From contig NC_135010.1 of assembly GCF_051020985.1 (NCBI RefSeq), forward strand, positions 2,478,001 to 2,542,000: a DNA stretch of 64,000 nucleotides, in the 5' to 3' direction. Below the pieces are notes generated by a model. It ran no database searches. It was given only the letters and a program-made list of their open reading frames with translations, and was not told the DNA's origin. Positions 11,501 through 24,011 of this stretch are shown one piece after another. Source of the stretch: Nomia melanderi. Its lineage: Eukaryota; Arthropoda; Insecta; Hymenoptera; Halictidae. Within the stretch, counting starts at the first letter, position 1; each line of letters opens with the position of its first letter. The translations under genes and the position numbers were made by a program.

Positions 11501-14500
11501 ACAATTCATCAACACAAATTCTATATGCCAATGTATACTTATCAGATTTTTTTAATTGAAAAGTTCTCATTTTATGTCTAGATGCACTAAGCTTGTGGAT
11601 GAACAAGAGTTTGGCACAAGTGTCGCTCATTTGCGTGTCGAAAATGCGGGATCGATTACTCTTGGCCCTCATGCACTGCGATCTCGAGGTCTTCAACACT
11701 TAGAGTCCTTTATGGTCACCGATACAAAAATCGTCGAGTTGAATCAGACCGCGTTCGATGGCGTGACGTATTTGTTCTCTGTGAATCTAACGCGCAACGA
11801 CCTACAAGAGATACCATCGAATATATTCCAAAATAACACGCAGCTCACATTGCTCTCCATTACTCGAAATCCATTGAAGCATACTCAAGATTCGAAATCG
11901 TCGAAACACGGCCTGTTCGACGCTCCATCCGTTACCGAATTCGACTATTCTTACAACGGTTTGACGAAACTCAAACGTAACGCATTTGTGAAAATGTCGA
12001 ACCTGATTTATATTAATCTGAAAAATAACAAGCTGAAGGAAATTGATAGCGTGACTTTCAATAGCCTGGAATCGCTCATGGAAGTAGATCTCTCGAACAA
12101 CTTGTTGAACGAGATACCTCGTGACCTATTTTACAAAAAAGGAGTGCAGACATTGCGCATTGCTGGTGAGATTCTGTTATTTATTTACATTTTTTGCAGC
12201 TTCCTATTTCAGTAAATTGTTAAACCTGTTTCAAACTATTTACTTAACTGTAGTTAAACTGAACTTTATTTCTTGTTCGCCAAAAAATAGTTGAATAAAA
12301 ATTTTAATAAACTTGATTATTTTCCCAGTATTAAGATAAGCATGGCGAGATTTTTAATAAGAGGTTCCAGTAACGAAATAAAATTCTGTTTAAGTAAAAA
12401 TTCATTAAACAAATTTTGTTCTTAATATTTTTCACATTTCTTTAAAAGTGAAAAGTTTTTCAAAGTATAGAAGCTTACTTCGACTATCTAGATATAACAA
12501 ACTTGAAATGATTAAAATACGATGAATAATTATTGTGATCGTCGCGGCAACGATGCATAGTAAATGCAATAGTGTAAAATAATGTAAAACGTAAACAGTT
12601 TTACTTCGTATTTTTTTAACTTGAACGTTCATAAAGTCGTATCAAAATTCTACTTAATTTCTTAGTATCCTTCTCATCCTATATCTATAATTTCGAAACG
12701 TTGTATTTTTAAAATACTTTACGGTAAACATTTCTTTCATTTACAGGAAATAATTTGACAACATTGGCCACTATACGTGCATCGGAACTGAGAATACTGG
12801 ATGCGTCTAACAATAAAATTAGAATAATAGCACGTGATGACCTTTCCGCTATGCCATTATTGGAGCAACTAACGCTTAGTTCGAACAATATTAAGAGGAT
12901 TTATCCGTCCGCTTTCGCTGGCCTCGATTTCCTTGCCTATCTCGACATTAGCGATAACGAATTAACTTCTTTGACGGAACATCATTTGCTAGAAAATTCA
13001 AGATTGCAAGTTGTGTTGCTGAATAATAATCCTGGTTTAGGAAGCTTGCCAGTATTTAAAACCAGAGCATCATATGAGGGTTTCAGGTAAGAGTTGCACT
13101 ACTATTCTTACCATTATAATGACAAATAAATAATCCAGTAACAGACACAAAATTATAAAATAATATGTAGCAGAGAAGACAATGGTAAAATAATACATAC
13201 TTCAGTTCCAGTTTGAAATTTTATATTGTAAAATTGATTTGAATTAATTAAAATATATTTTACTCCTATTATTTTATTCTGAACTCTTATTTTTATTGGA
13301 CTATTATTGAGAATCGATAATGGTATCTTCTTATCTTCTATTTATATTATCTTGGTATTTGTATTTTTTATCTTTTCTTCTAAATTTTATTTATTTTGAT
13401 GGATTTTGGGGACAGTCATTGTTCTGAGTATTGGTATTTGTTTATTATATTTTCTTTTGTTGCGATTATGTCATTAGTTTTGTCATTTGTCCTCTATGGC
13501 TTCAGTTAAAAAATAATTAATAACTGAAGACTATTACTAGTATTTTAACGAATATAAATTATAAAGTATGTATATTAAAGCAAACAATTTTTGTAGCAAT
13601 ATGGAGCAATACAGATCATTAAAGGAACAAAGCTTATTTTACCCTTTTAGAATTCAAAATTGATTTAACCACAAGGAACGAAATTTAGGAAATCTAACTC
13701 ACTTAATAGTTGCACTTATGTACACATTTTTTTAGGTGAAGAACTTGAGCAGTCTGTATCCTCCAATTTGGAGAAACTAAACAATGAAATTTTTTAAAAT
13801 CTTCTAAATAAAAAATCTTCTAGAATGCTCATTATTATATACTAAATTACCCTAGATTATTATATTCTATAAACCGTTTCACAAGTTTTTATCAAATCTT
13901 ATGTTTTTACGCAATTAGAACATTTTTAAAGAACGTTTTTATTAATTGATATTAGCAACATTGATTATTTATCTTTTACAGTGTCTATCGTTTCGAAGCT
14001 GCAAACTGTGGTTTACGCGAACTTCATGAGGACACATTCAAACATATGCCTGCAATCACGAGATTGAACCTCTCTAAAAATACTCTAACTGGCTTACCAA
14101 AGGGACTTGTGGGTAGTCTTGCTGCTTTGAGAATTCTTGATCTGTCCGACAATATGATCAATACTTTAGAGAACGACATGTTCAACGGCGCGAAGGACTT
14201 GGTTAAGATCAGTCTCGCTGGCAATCCTTTGGTAACATTACAAGTAACACCGTTCTTAGGGGCTCCTAGTCTTAGCAAGATCGATGCTAGCAGATGCGCT
14301 TTGGAGAGAGTTTGGAGCGAGGCCAGAGTCCCGCTAACCAGTTTGAAGTAAGAAACGCATTTTCAGTGCATATGGCTGACTCATTTCTTTCCTTTTTTTT
14401 ATTTTCATCTTTCCTTATTTTCTTTTTTCTTGTTTTCTTCTTTTTTATTTTCTTTTTTCCTTCTGTTATTTTATTTTTCTATTGTTCTCTTCCCCCTGTC

Positions 14501-17500
14501 TACTTTTTTCTTTATTTTCTTTTCTTTTCTTTTGCGTCTTATTGTAATACGTTCACGATCAACATTTGTTTCACTGTCAATATTCATAGTTACAATACTT
14601 TATTAAATACGACAAATTTATCTTTATAAAATGCAAATAACACACAAAAAGAATCGCGTTAACTTCCTACACCTTATAACATACGTTACAATTTTAGACA
14701 CAAATACACTTGAAAATAATTTAATTTTTTTTAATTAAAGTATAAAATGTTGAGCATCAAAAATATGTGATGCTGGTCGTGAACGTGTTAAACCCTTTAA
14801 ATTATGACGATCATTGAAATATAGCTATATTAGATACTACCTATCTTCGCTACCTTTAAAAAATTCAGGAATATAAATTAGCTGATTTGAATTTAAAATA
14901 TGTAACTGGAAAACATTTTTTCCGGTACCTCCATTTCGCGTATTTTCTCTAAATAAATTTAAATGCTAATTGTAAAATGAGAAAAATAATTAAAGAAAAT
15001 AAAATATTTGTAACGAGATTAATTAAAATTTGAGACAAAATCTAAAGACAAAATTCAGATACAAAACTATAGGTTTAAGAATGAAATAATTGCTTGCAGA
15101 AATATTCCGAAAACGTTGAATGAATTTTTTTTAAATGAGACTACTTTCTAGACAATCAAGTTTAATAACGTTTATTGTCGTGAAGTGTTTAATAAAACAC
15201 TTTGTATGTCTCAAAGAACTAAAAAGACCTAAAGCACACCAGAGTTTCGCACAGATAAATTCTTTTTAATTATTTAATAATTTCTCATCTACCCAAATTG
15301 ATATATTATAAATTTAAAAATGTTCGAAACATTATGAAGGATAAAAATTCAACATGTTACACAGCACTATAAATATTCTTTTAATTTTATTTCCAGATTC
15401 TTGTTAGTTCGCGATAACCTTCTGCGCCGAATCACGGTAGAGGAATTGAAAGCAACACCGAATATTGTTGGTATAAATTTGTCGCACAATCCTTTGGACT
15501 GCGATGACGAATTTAATGCTGCAATACAATGGCTCACAAATCGTGGAGTTTCACCAATGGAACCCTTCAGGTATGTATTTATTTCGAATACAAGCTACAT
15601 AAAAGGTATTAAAACTTATTGAACTATATAGAAACAAAGAGTTTATTCTGTTAACAAAATTTAAACAATTTAATTGAGAATTGAGATCAATTCTGGGTTA
15701 GCATGCAAGTGTTTAACATAAATAAACTATTAATGTTAAATACTTTCATCTATTAAAAATCATGTTTGATATGTGATACAGTGTAAAGTCCATCTCCATT
15801 CAAGTTATGATGAATTAAAAAATGGATTAGAATGCGGGAATTTATGTATTCGAGTGAGAATGGATGTATTGATAAATGATTAACGTGTGTGCAATAAATG
15901 AATGGCACGACTGTATGTGTGCGCACATTTTGAATAAATGTTCAAGGCATTGGAATATTCTAGATTAAATTGTTTTTTTCTAATATTGATCTTTTATGTT
16001 AATGATGTTCGTTTTTAACGAATCTAGAATAATCCGAATGTACGTGAAGTTAATGCATGGTAATGAAAGAATGCTCTAGAAAGTGTACGAGTGAGATGAA
16101 AGCATCCGCGCGTGTGTGTATTGTGCGCCTGATTTGATTTGGTATGATTATTTTATTATGAGTCGTAAAGAAAACATACTGTTCAAATAAAATATTCTCT
16201 TTCTCCTACAATAATGAAGATGAAATTACTTAATCACTCTATTATTTTTATATAGCAAGTAAATTAATATTAAGTTAATTTAAATTTTAAATTAAAAGTT
16301 AAATTATTAAGTTAAATTTAATTTTATTATAATTTGTACGATAAATTTTTCTAAGTTATATATTTCACAGCACTTGGAAACACAGTTTAATTCTTAATAA
16401 AGAGTTTTTATGAACCTTCAGGTAATTTCACGGAATTCTTTACAGATATCTTAATAATTATGGCAACGGCGATAACTATCAAGATTCTGATGGTATCAGC
16501 CAATGGACAGATCTGGCGAAAGTAGTCTGCCAGGATGTTGACGATGGACCACCAGACAGGCAAATCATAAGCAAGAAAAAGACACTGGTAAATAGACTCG
16601 ATGAACTTGATTCATCAAAAGACTCCGATGCCCTTTTCAGCAATGGTTTCGAAGGCGATGAGGTAAGTGAACAAAAATCTTTTCTCATTTTCGTTAATAA
16701 TTAGGCATTATGTACACATATACTATAACAAGCTTTAATTTTTTATTGTTATACACTATTTTTTCTTATGCGAAATATATATTATATTTGCGCTAATTTG
16801 AAAATATTACACGAATAAAAATCGTAATAAAACTGGTAAAGTAGATGTTCATTTTAATTGTAACTTTAATAATTTACTGTAGAAATTCTGAGAAAGAAAC
16901 AGTTCTTTATTGTAATACTTTCACATTTATTGTAATACTTACATGACATTAAGTACTTTCAGTTTAAAGTATTTTAAAAAAACATTTTTAGATTCATTGC
17001 TTTACATTTTGTTCTTAGTGTACTTTTTCTACATTAAATGCATTAGGTGTATATTATAGAAAATTAATGCTATATTTTATTTTATACAACAAAATATACC
17101 TGATTCGTATTTAAACCTTTCGTGAAAAATGCTACAGAGGAAAACTAGAATACTACTTCGACAATTTTTATACAGAAACGCATTACACACATAGTGTGTA
17201 ATATTTAAAATTACACATTATAATATATAAAACATACTATATTTATTAATTACATATACATAAAAAGACAAGACACATACAACGACTAATTATTTATTTT
17301 CTCAGATAAACATGTCATTCTTCTTCGTTTTGATTTAGCTTTTCGTTAAAATATATTATAAGTGCATTTGAGTTGCGTTTGGCAAGTATACATATTATTT
17401 GATTTCATTGCGAGCATTATCAGAGATTTTTGAAATTAAATTCCACAGTTAACAGGTTAAAAAGGCCAATATATACTTGTTATTTTTAATAATTGAATAA

Positions 17501-17966
17501 AAGTGTATTTTCTAAGTTAATGTTAATGAAACTTTGTTTGTCCTAGGATCTGCTCAAGTTACAAATCGACCATGGCGTGAACTCCGATGCGGAATTGGAA
17601 AAATACTGGAAAAATGTTCAGACTACTCAAGATCAAGAATACGAAGATTTCGTAGCTTCAGAAAACACCGAGTACCGTCCATGGTACGCCAGTGCTCTTT
17701 GGCCTGTGGCGATGATAGTCATCATAACGGTGATGTGTGTCTTCCTTGGGGTGCATATCGCGTTCTACTTGGCGAAACGACGAGGTGGAGGTCCTGTCCT
17801 TAGGCCACCAATGATCCTGCGTCCAGGACTGATCGATAACAAGAATTGTGGATTGGTTTACAAGCCTCTTCAAGAGGAAATCGCTACGCCGCACATGCCG
17901 AAACGAGGAAGCTTTTATTCCAGTAGCACATTCCACTACGATAAGATCGTGCCAGAGAGTGTTTAA
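8522..17966 (+). CDS. Leucine-rich-repeat single-pass membrane protein (windpipe-like layout)
   Basis: Eight coding exons: 8522-8884, 10387-10709, 11582-12165, 12747-13086, 13982-14347, 15397-15570, 16446-16662 and 17547-17966. All junctions are GT-AG and keep frame, giving 928 residues. The start was chosen because MKVLAAVLLTVLSAG is a clean signal peptide just after an acceptor at 8513. A Ser/Thr-rich stretch follows, then a very acidic run (about residues 174-206), an LRR N-cap with CPDYCKC (212-218), many LRRs with LxxLxLxxNxL spacing, and an LRR C-cap-like segment (Cys694 in NPLDCDD). One membrane helix lies at about 841-864, followed by a 64-residue cytoplasmic tail. Known family role: surface receptors or proteoglycans. 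Drosophila windpipe has a similar order (LRR ectodomain, late helix), but I cannot confirm orthology, and the acidic insert makes this protein longer than I would expect. Intron 2 carries a fold-back element and intron 1 a TTAA element. Confidence 0.88.
9120..9320. repeat. TTAA-bounded MITE, family 1, copy B
   Basis: The left end TTAACAATAGAACTACC and right end GGTGGTTGTAGTGTTAA match the family 1 inverted termini. The internal GTCATTTTGAC motif and the AAGTATCAATAATTGCGAAA stretch match the copies at 44098 and 58919. It sits in intron 1 of the LRR gene. Confidence 0.7.
11046..11382. repeat. Fold-back element with very long inverted arms
   Basis: The left arm starts TTTGAAGAGATGAAACAACC and the right arm, read on the minus strand, starts GTTGAAGGGGTGAAAGCACC. 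Similarity continues through CCCCTTGAAAAA, TTTTTCTTT, ACGGTAAAAGATAG, TTCTTTTAC and TGCAAAATAAAA, about 150 bases per arm with a short AT-rich centre. The whole unit could fold into one long hairpin. No coding capacity is seen. It lies in intron 2 of the LRR gene, shortly before the exon that starts the repeats. Confidence 0.7.
14376..14532 (+). repeat. Long pyrimidine tract in an LRR-gene intron
   Basis: About 150 bases are nearly all T and C, starting soon after the donor at 14348. A reading frame stays open across it only because of the composition (Phe, Leu and Ser codons). It is too far from the acceptor at 15396 to be its polypyrimidine tract. Confidence 0.75.
14544..14791. repeat. TTAA-type MITE, family 2, copy A
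   Basis: The left end reads TAATACGTTCACGATCAAC and the right end GCTGGTCGTGAACGTGTTAA, which are inverted relatives of CACGTTCACGACCAGC next to TTAA. It is about 248 bp and AT-rich inside. Similar-sized relatives lie at 19434-19690 and 45351-45597. Confidence 0.6.
17287..17460. repeat. Interspersed repeat, family 3, partial copy
   Basis: This segment aligns by eye with 38340-38520. Shared words are AGATAAACATGT, TTTTCGTTA, ATATATTATA, GTGCATTTG, AGTATACA, TTTCATTGCGA, ATTCCA and GTTAACAGGTTAA. It ends at TTAA like the other family 3 copies, while the left end is not clear. It lies in the last intron of the LRR gene. Confidence 0.6.
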
Positions 17967-18125
17967 AGATTACCAACATAATTACCAATCAGTTGATGCG
18001 ATTCGAGTTAATTAGATCATGGATAGGTGAATGAAGAATATTTTGTACAAATCTAATTGGCAGGATACATTACTGTTCAAACGTTTGGGGTTGTTCCCTA
18101 TGTAATCAAAAACAAGTCGGAAATG

Positions 18126-18135
18126 AATAAATAAA
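18126..18135 (+). terminator. Polyadenylation signal of the LRR gene
   Basis: Two overlapping AATAAA hexamers begin 160 bases after the stop codon, the first good plus-strand signal downstream of the gene. Cleavage would fall 10-30 bases later. Confidence 0.6.
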
Positions 18136-19433
18136 ATATATTTGCGAATTAGGAATTTGTAAATGGTTTCGAGAATACTTTTCTTTGAATACTGTGGAAA
18201 TTGCAATAGGACGCAAGATCAAGTAACGACTTTAAACTTTTGAGCAGTGTGTTGTCAATTGGCGTGCCATGCACGAAGATATTATGTAACTTGCAGCAGT
18301 GAGTTTTTCTTAATAAAACGAAAAATTGATTGAAAAATATCTACAACGAAAGATGTAACAGATTTTATGCCAATTGAATTTATTTAAACATACGTAATGA
18401 GTGTAGCGATAAATAAAACTGATTTTTTGAAGTTACTGATTGCGGAAGGGACGCATTCCTCGATTTGCTTGATGTTAGTGTATTTGCATATTACGTTTTA
18501 CAATCGAACCAATAAATTTAACGTGAAATTTGTTCTACATGAACAATCAGTATTTCGCTTCTTTATCGGAATGGTTGATTTTTACAAGAAAACGAGAATG
18601 GAGTCATTTTAACTTAATTCTAGTTGTATATTTAACTAGTAATGCATAATTATATATTCGTTACGTTTATTAATAATCATTGAGGGGATGCAACTTTGGG
18701 CAATAGGTAAATCGCTACTCCAAAACTGATAAACATACGGATATGAAAGTAGGGTCAGAAGTAAATGATCGAGGATGTAATAATCCTACGTTTTAAATTA
18801 GGATGGATTGCCCACAGTCGTAGTAATATATATATAATAATAATATAAGACTAGTGACTTTTAATCGCAGTGACCACAATGTCTCGTTCAAGCCATGAAC
18901 ATTTAAGTATTTACAATTAAATACCGCATATAATACTAAGAAAACTAACGTGGCCTAGTATAAGTAGTACGTTATTATGTACTATGTATTGTGCTACATA
19001 CTGTAAATAATGTATAACGTTTTAATAAAATTTTGATTATAGTAAATAATTCGACGTTCATCGAATTTATTTTCATGTTGCTCAAAGTTTGTATACTGAA
19101 TGCACAGAGCAAACAAATTTTAAATAAAAATCGCAAGATACATTTTAAACACAAATAAAAGTACTAATTTCTTTTATTTTAAAAGAACGGTATATTTTTA
19201 AAGGAATTGCAATCTCCTTGCAACTTGCTTATCATTATTTTTTTCAAGTATAAGTATATGTATAGATTTAGGATATAAAGATACAGTTTTGAGTTTGTAT
19301 AAATATTTTCTTAATTCCTTCAAGCAATTTATCTTATCCGTTATTCTGTTAATTTTCAATCATTGAACAACCTGTCTGGTCTGATTGGGATGTTACCAGA
19401 GGTAAAGCGCAGACAGTAATTAGTGACACATTC

Positions 19434-19690
19434 TTAGCACGTTCGCTACCAGAGCTTATTTCGGTGACGGCACCCTCAATTATAATATTTGCTTCAATCG
19501 AATAAATCTTTTAAACAAAATATTAGAAAAATGAAACTGAAACGAGTCATTGAGTTCCTAAATATAATGTCTTAGATTATAATTTCTAATAACAATATCT
19601 AAGATGGGATAGGATTAATTTCATTTTCATTATGTAAAATATAAGATTACAGCCGTCACAAACATGTGACGCTGGTAGCGAATGTGTTAA
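19434..19690. repeat. TTAA-type MITE, family 2, copy B
   Basis: The left end TTAGCACGTTCGCTACCAG and right end CTGGTAGCGAATGTGTTAA are inverted repeats. The right side is a clean TTAA boundary and the left is TTAG. It is 257 bp with no coding capacity, and its ends share the CAC(G/A)TTC start with the copy at 14544. Confidence 0.6.
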
Positions 19691-20463
19691 AGTGGTTGCT
19701 ACTGTTTATATATTAACGTTTTGAATTGGTCTGTCAACACAGTGTGATAACGCAAATACTAAATAAAAGAGATAATCAAACAGCATATAGATAAATGATC
19801 GTATGAAACGAAACTTCACTTGTAATATCGTAAGTACGTTTTGTGAAGATCAAAATTTAATTTTAAATGATTAAATACGTAATAAACGCAAAGGTAGAAT
19901 GTATAATATCATTCTAACAATTCTAATGTGATTTAAGAAACATTATTGAACTTTCACAATATATGTTTTCCATTCGAAAAATATGTTTTAAATCGATATA
20001 CTATATTATAAATAATTAGTATGTACTTCGAAATTAGGATTCTATAATAAATCAATTTATTAGAAATGAAAGAAATTCAACATACTTATCATACATATTA
20101 AAATGTTTATCAAAATTTGATCAAGCTGCTGTTGAGAATTTCACAAAATTCTCAATACATTCGACAAATTATTCTTTATCATTTTCATCTGTAACGTATT
20201 AATGATTAAGTCATTTTCTTCTACTCGAAAATTTTCATACGAATGTGATTATGAAAATTGATACGGCACTGTTTGCGCTGTGTACGTATGTGGTGCTATC
20301 GCATCAACATGCACGGATAACAAGAGGCAAAGAAGAGAGTGTACGACCAGTCGCCGGAGAACGGAGCACAAGATATCAACGACGAAATCACATGTGTTCC
20401 AAATCACTGATTTTTCTTCAAATTACTAATCTGTTCTATTGTTCTGCTTTCTTTTATTAGAAA

Positions 20464-23400
20464 ATGTATCCTCGAAGACGTGTCGTTGAACTGCTACAGG
20501 TCATTTCCTCCCAGTCGTAAGTAAATATTAATAATAGTTTTATAAGCTTGTGACGTTGACAATTTAAAGAGATTTGCACGAAGAAACACTTCAGTGGAAC
20601 TATGTCATCAATATTGTACCTAAGCAGATAAACTATTGGACTATTTTGATAATAAAACGATCGCTACATTCAGTACACTGTAGTAAAGCAGACTTAAGAA
20701 AATATTGTTAATTTAAAACTCTTAAGTATAGTTTCATTGAATTAGGACGTTAAAACAGGTTTTATTTGTTTTTTTTTATATGTACTTATATTAAGTATTA
20801 TTTTATGTATATTTTGTATATTACTTTTTACATACATTGTTATGTTAAAAATTTACATTTGTTTACGTATGTATACGTATCTATTACTGCGCTGTATTTA
20901 CTATTTACGTGTGCTAAGTAATAAATATTATAATTTCTATATAAAATGATAAAATTCGTCGAAAAATTTGGAGTTTTTACAAATTAAATATATATAATTG
21001 CAGTATATTTTAACGAAGGAACACTAGGTATGCATTGAAAATGATATTCGAAAAGATATATAAATATTTATACATTCTCTTTAAATAGTACTATTTGGAG
21101 TACCTTGTAATTGTACATGCTAATGTATGGGAAGAAATTATAATTACAAACACTGACCTAAATACTTTAAATTTTTTTACTAAAATGTGTGTTTGGATAT
21201 TTAACGTATTTATAACAAAGATTTATTATGAATAAAACTTTTCGAATATTTAATTGTATTATATTTAGTGGCCAAATAAATACGTATTTTGAATATATTT
21301 TATTATAATTTACAAATTGTGTTTTTGACAATTGAAAGATTTTATATCATGGAAATATTATTAAATAAATTTTCCGAATGTTGAAGTACATTATCTTTAG
21401 CGGTTCCATAGATACCAATTTTGCATATATTATGCTTCTGCCTTTGTCTTGATAATATACATAGCATAATACTTCGACAGATAATATTTCAACGTTTTTT
21501 AATTAAATTACTTCTTTATAGATGCAAATGTCCAGCTCATGCTCATGTGGAAGGCACGACTAGACACGAACTAGCAAGAGTTCGTAGCACAGTTGCAAAT
21601 GCTACACCACAAAAGGAATATGCCTTTGAGGTAGGCATTAATAAAATATGTAACACAACTCATAAATGAGAAACGAAGATGATTCTTCGACATGCATTAA
21701 TCAGCACTTACTTCTGTTAATAACCATATCGTTGCAAAACATGAACGTAATCAATATTTACTGAGATAACATATTTTGAAACGCTACGTTTACAGTTGTA
21801 TACGGATATTTGGCGCAGTTTAATTCAATTAGTATCATTATTCAAGTAAATATACAATTATACTTTTATAAATAAAGTTGTTGTACAACGATAATAGTAA
21901 AATTTAGGTTTATTATGCGTTCGTTTGTTTATTTCATTGTTTTTAATTCCTTTAATGCAGTCTAAAAATAACAAAAAATTAATAACGTAAAAATTAACAT
22001 AAAGGTACAAGAAAGAAACGTGCGTATCAGAAATTCCAACTAGCATCGTTACGATAAATATTTCCAAATTTTTTTCGAACTCTTTTTAACTTTCTTCCAT
22101 TAAAAATTTAATTTGGAATTTTAATAGCTTTTAGTATTTTTAAGAACTTAAATTGTTGTAAATAATGGATACAGAATGCAAAATCAAATGAACTTGTTTC
22201 TGCATTCTTGAATGTACGGTATAATTCCTCAAATTAATTGCGAAAGAATTGGAAGTAATTTGTCAAAAGCAAAGAAGTTTTTTTAAAACATTTAAAATCG
22301 ATTAACGATATCGAACTTAAAGCACAGAATATTTAATATTTTAAATATTTATAATAATAAATATAAACATAATAATTGATTTTTAAATGCACTGCTTACT
22401 GATTCCGTTATAAAACAAATTAAAGGTAATTGCAGATGGCCTGTTCCACGATACGATATGGCGTTGGTGTCACCAGAGAACTGGGTATGGATATGCAAAA
22501 TTTAGACGCAAAGAAGGCATGTTTAATGACGGATTCGAATTTAACGAATCTAACACCTGTTAAAACTGCTATGGATAGTCTTACGAAAGCTGGTATAGAA
22601 TTTGAGGTCTACGATAAGGTACGCGTTGAACCTACAGAGAAAAGCCTTCAGGATGCTATCGATTGTGCCATACGTGGGAAATTCGATGCCTTTATAGCGG
22701 TAAGATATCCAAAATGTTTTGAAGATTTCGTAAATTAATTTTGTTAATACTCTCAGGAGTTTAATTAATTGCTAGAATGAATGAAAAATAAATTAAAGTC
22801 ATATATAGAGTTATCTTTCTCAAATTTTTAATTCTGTCATGCTAAGTATATTGAACATTTTTATGAAATCATTTTTAAGATATTAATTCCGGGTAAAATA
22901 GTCCTGCAACTGAAATAGGCCGATCTCATTTAAATTGTCAAATATCAAAATTTTCAATTGTTTTAGTGGTATACTGAATCTTACACAGAAGCCTATTTAA
23001 CTATTCTTCGTATATGCAATTTACTGTCAGAAATATATTTTGTTTTATTAGGTATCAATGATATTTATGATGTAATTGTTTTCTCAAAAACAGTGGGCCA
23101 TCTTTCACCGACTTGCGCTAGTATGATAAAAATGAAATATAATATTCATTTACTTATAGATTGGCGGTGGCTCGGTGATAGATACTTGTAAGGCAGCAAA
23201 TTTGTATAGTTGCGATCCAGAAGCAGATTTTTTGGACTACGTGAATGCGCCTATTGGCAAAGGAAAACCAATTCGAGTGCCATTGAAACCACTGGTAGCG
23301 GTACCCACTACTTCCGGTACTGGTTCGGAAACTACAGGTGTCTCCATCTTTGATTACCGACCGCTCAAAGCTAAAACTGGTATTGCTAATAGGTAAAAAC

Positions 23401-23968
23401 TTATTTATCATATCAAAGTAAAATCTAAATTAATATTGTACTGGCAAATATTATTAGTAGTTTGTTTACAGAAATTGTTACTCAAATTTAATTATAATTG
23501 CTTAAGGATTATAAAGCATAAGTAATAATATATTGTACATACCTGTATCACCATGTAAGTCATAAAATATTGTAGAAAGACTTAAATTACTGTAAGATTT
23601 CTGAAAATTTGTAATAGGTAATAGTAAATATTTATAATAGACTTTATTTATATAATTTTTACTTTATTTATGCAAACAAAACGTACAAATACTGATATCT
23701 TAGCTGCAGAATTTCTATTGTACGCGCATCTATTCAAATATTTTGTTATTTGATCGTTATATAAATATGTTCTTTTGTTTATCTTATAAATACATATACT
23801 AGTCAATAGTACATCAAAAGAATTCTAGTCAATTATGTTGAACCTAATAATGAAATGGATAATTCTATATTCGTATATAAAATTAACATGAACTAAATAC
23901 ATACACACACACACACACACATATATACATACATACATATAATAAATATATATAATTTTAATAATATA

Positions 23969-24011
<43 letters not shown>

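Larger units (their letters stand above)
17967..20463. other. 3' UTR of the LRR gene and intergenic spacer
   Basis: The first part is the likely 3' UTR, with polyadenylation signals near 18126. The rest is AT-rich with no convincing gene. It contains one TTAA-type element (19434-19690). A frame at 20245-20460 that begins with a hydrophobic stretch was considered and rejected. The promoter of the downstream ADHFE1 gene must lie near the right end, but I see no clear core motif. Confidence 0.6.

Noticed and set aside
14294..14629. Phe-rich 111-codon frame
   Set aside because: It runs from an LRR exon into the intronic pyrimidine tract; the donor at 14348 explains the exon end.
20245..20460. 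Frame with a hydrophobic start just before ADHFE1
   Set aside because: It looked like a possible signal-peptide gene, but it ends after 71 codons, has no splice partner, and the ADHFE1 first exon begins right after it; most likely 5' UTR or promoter DNA.
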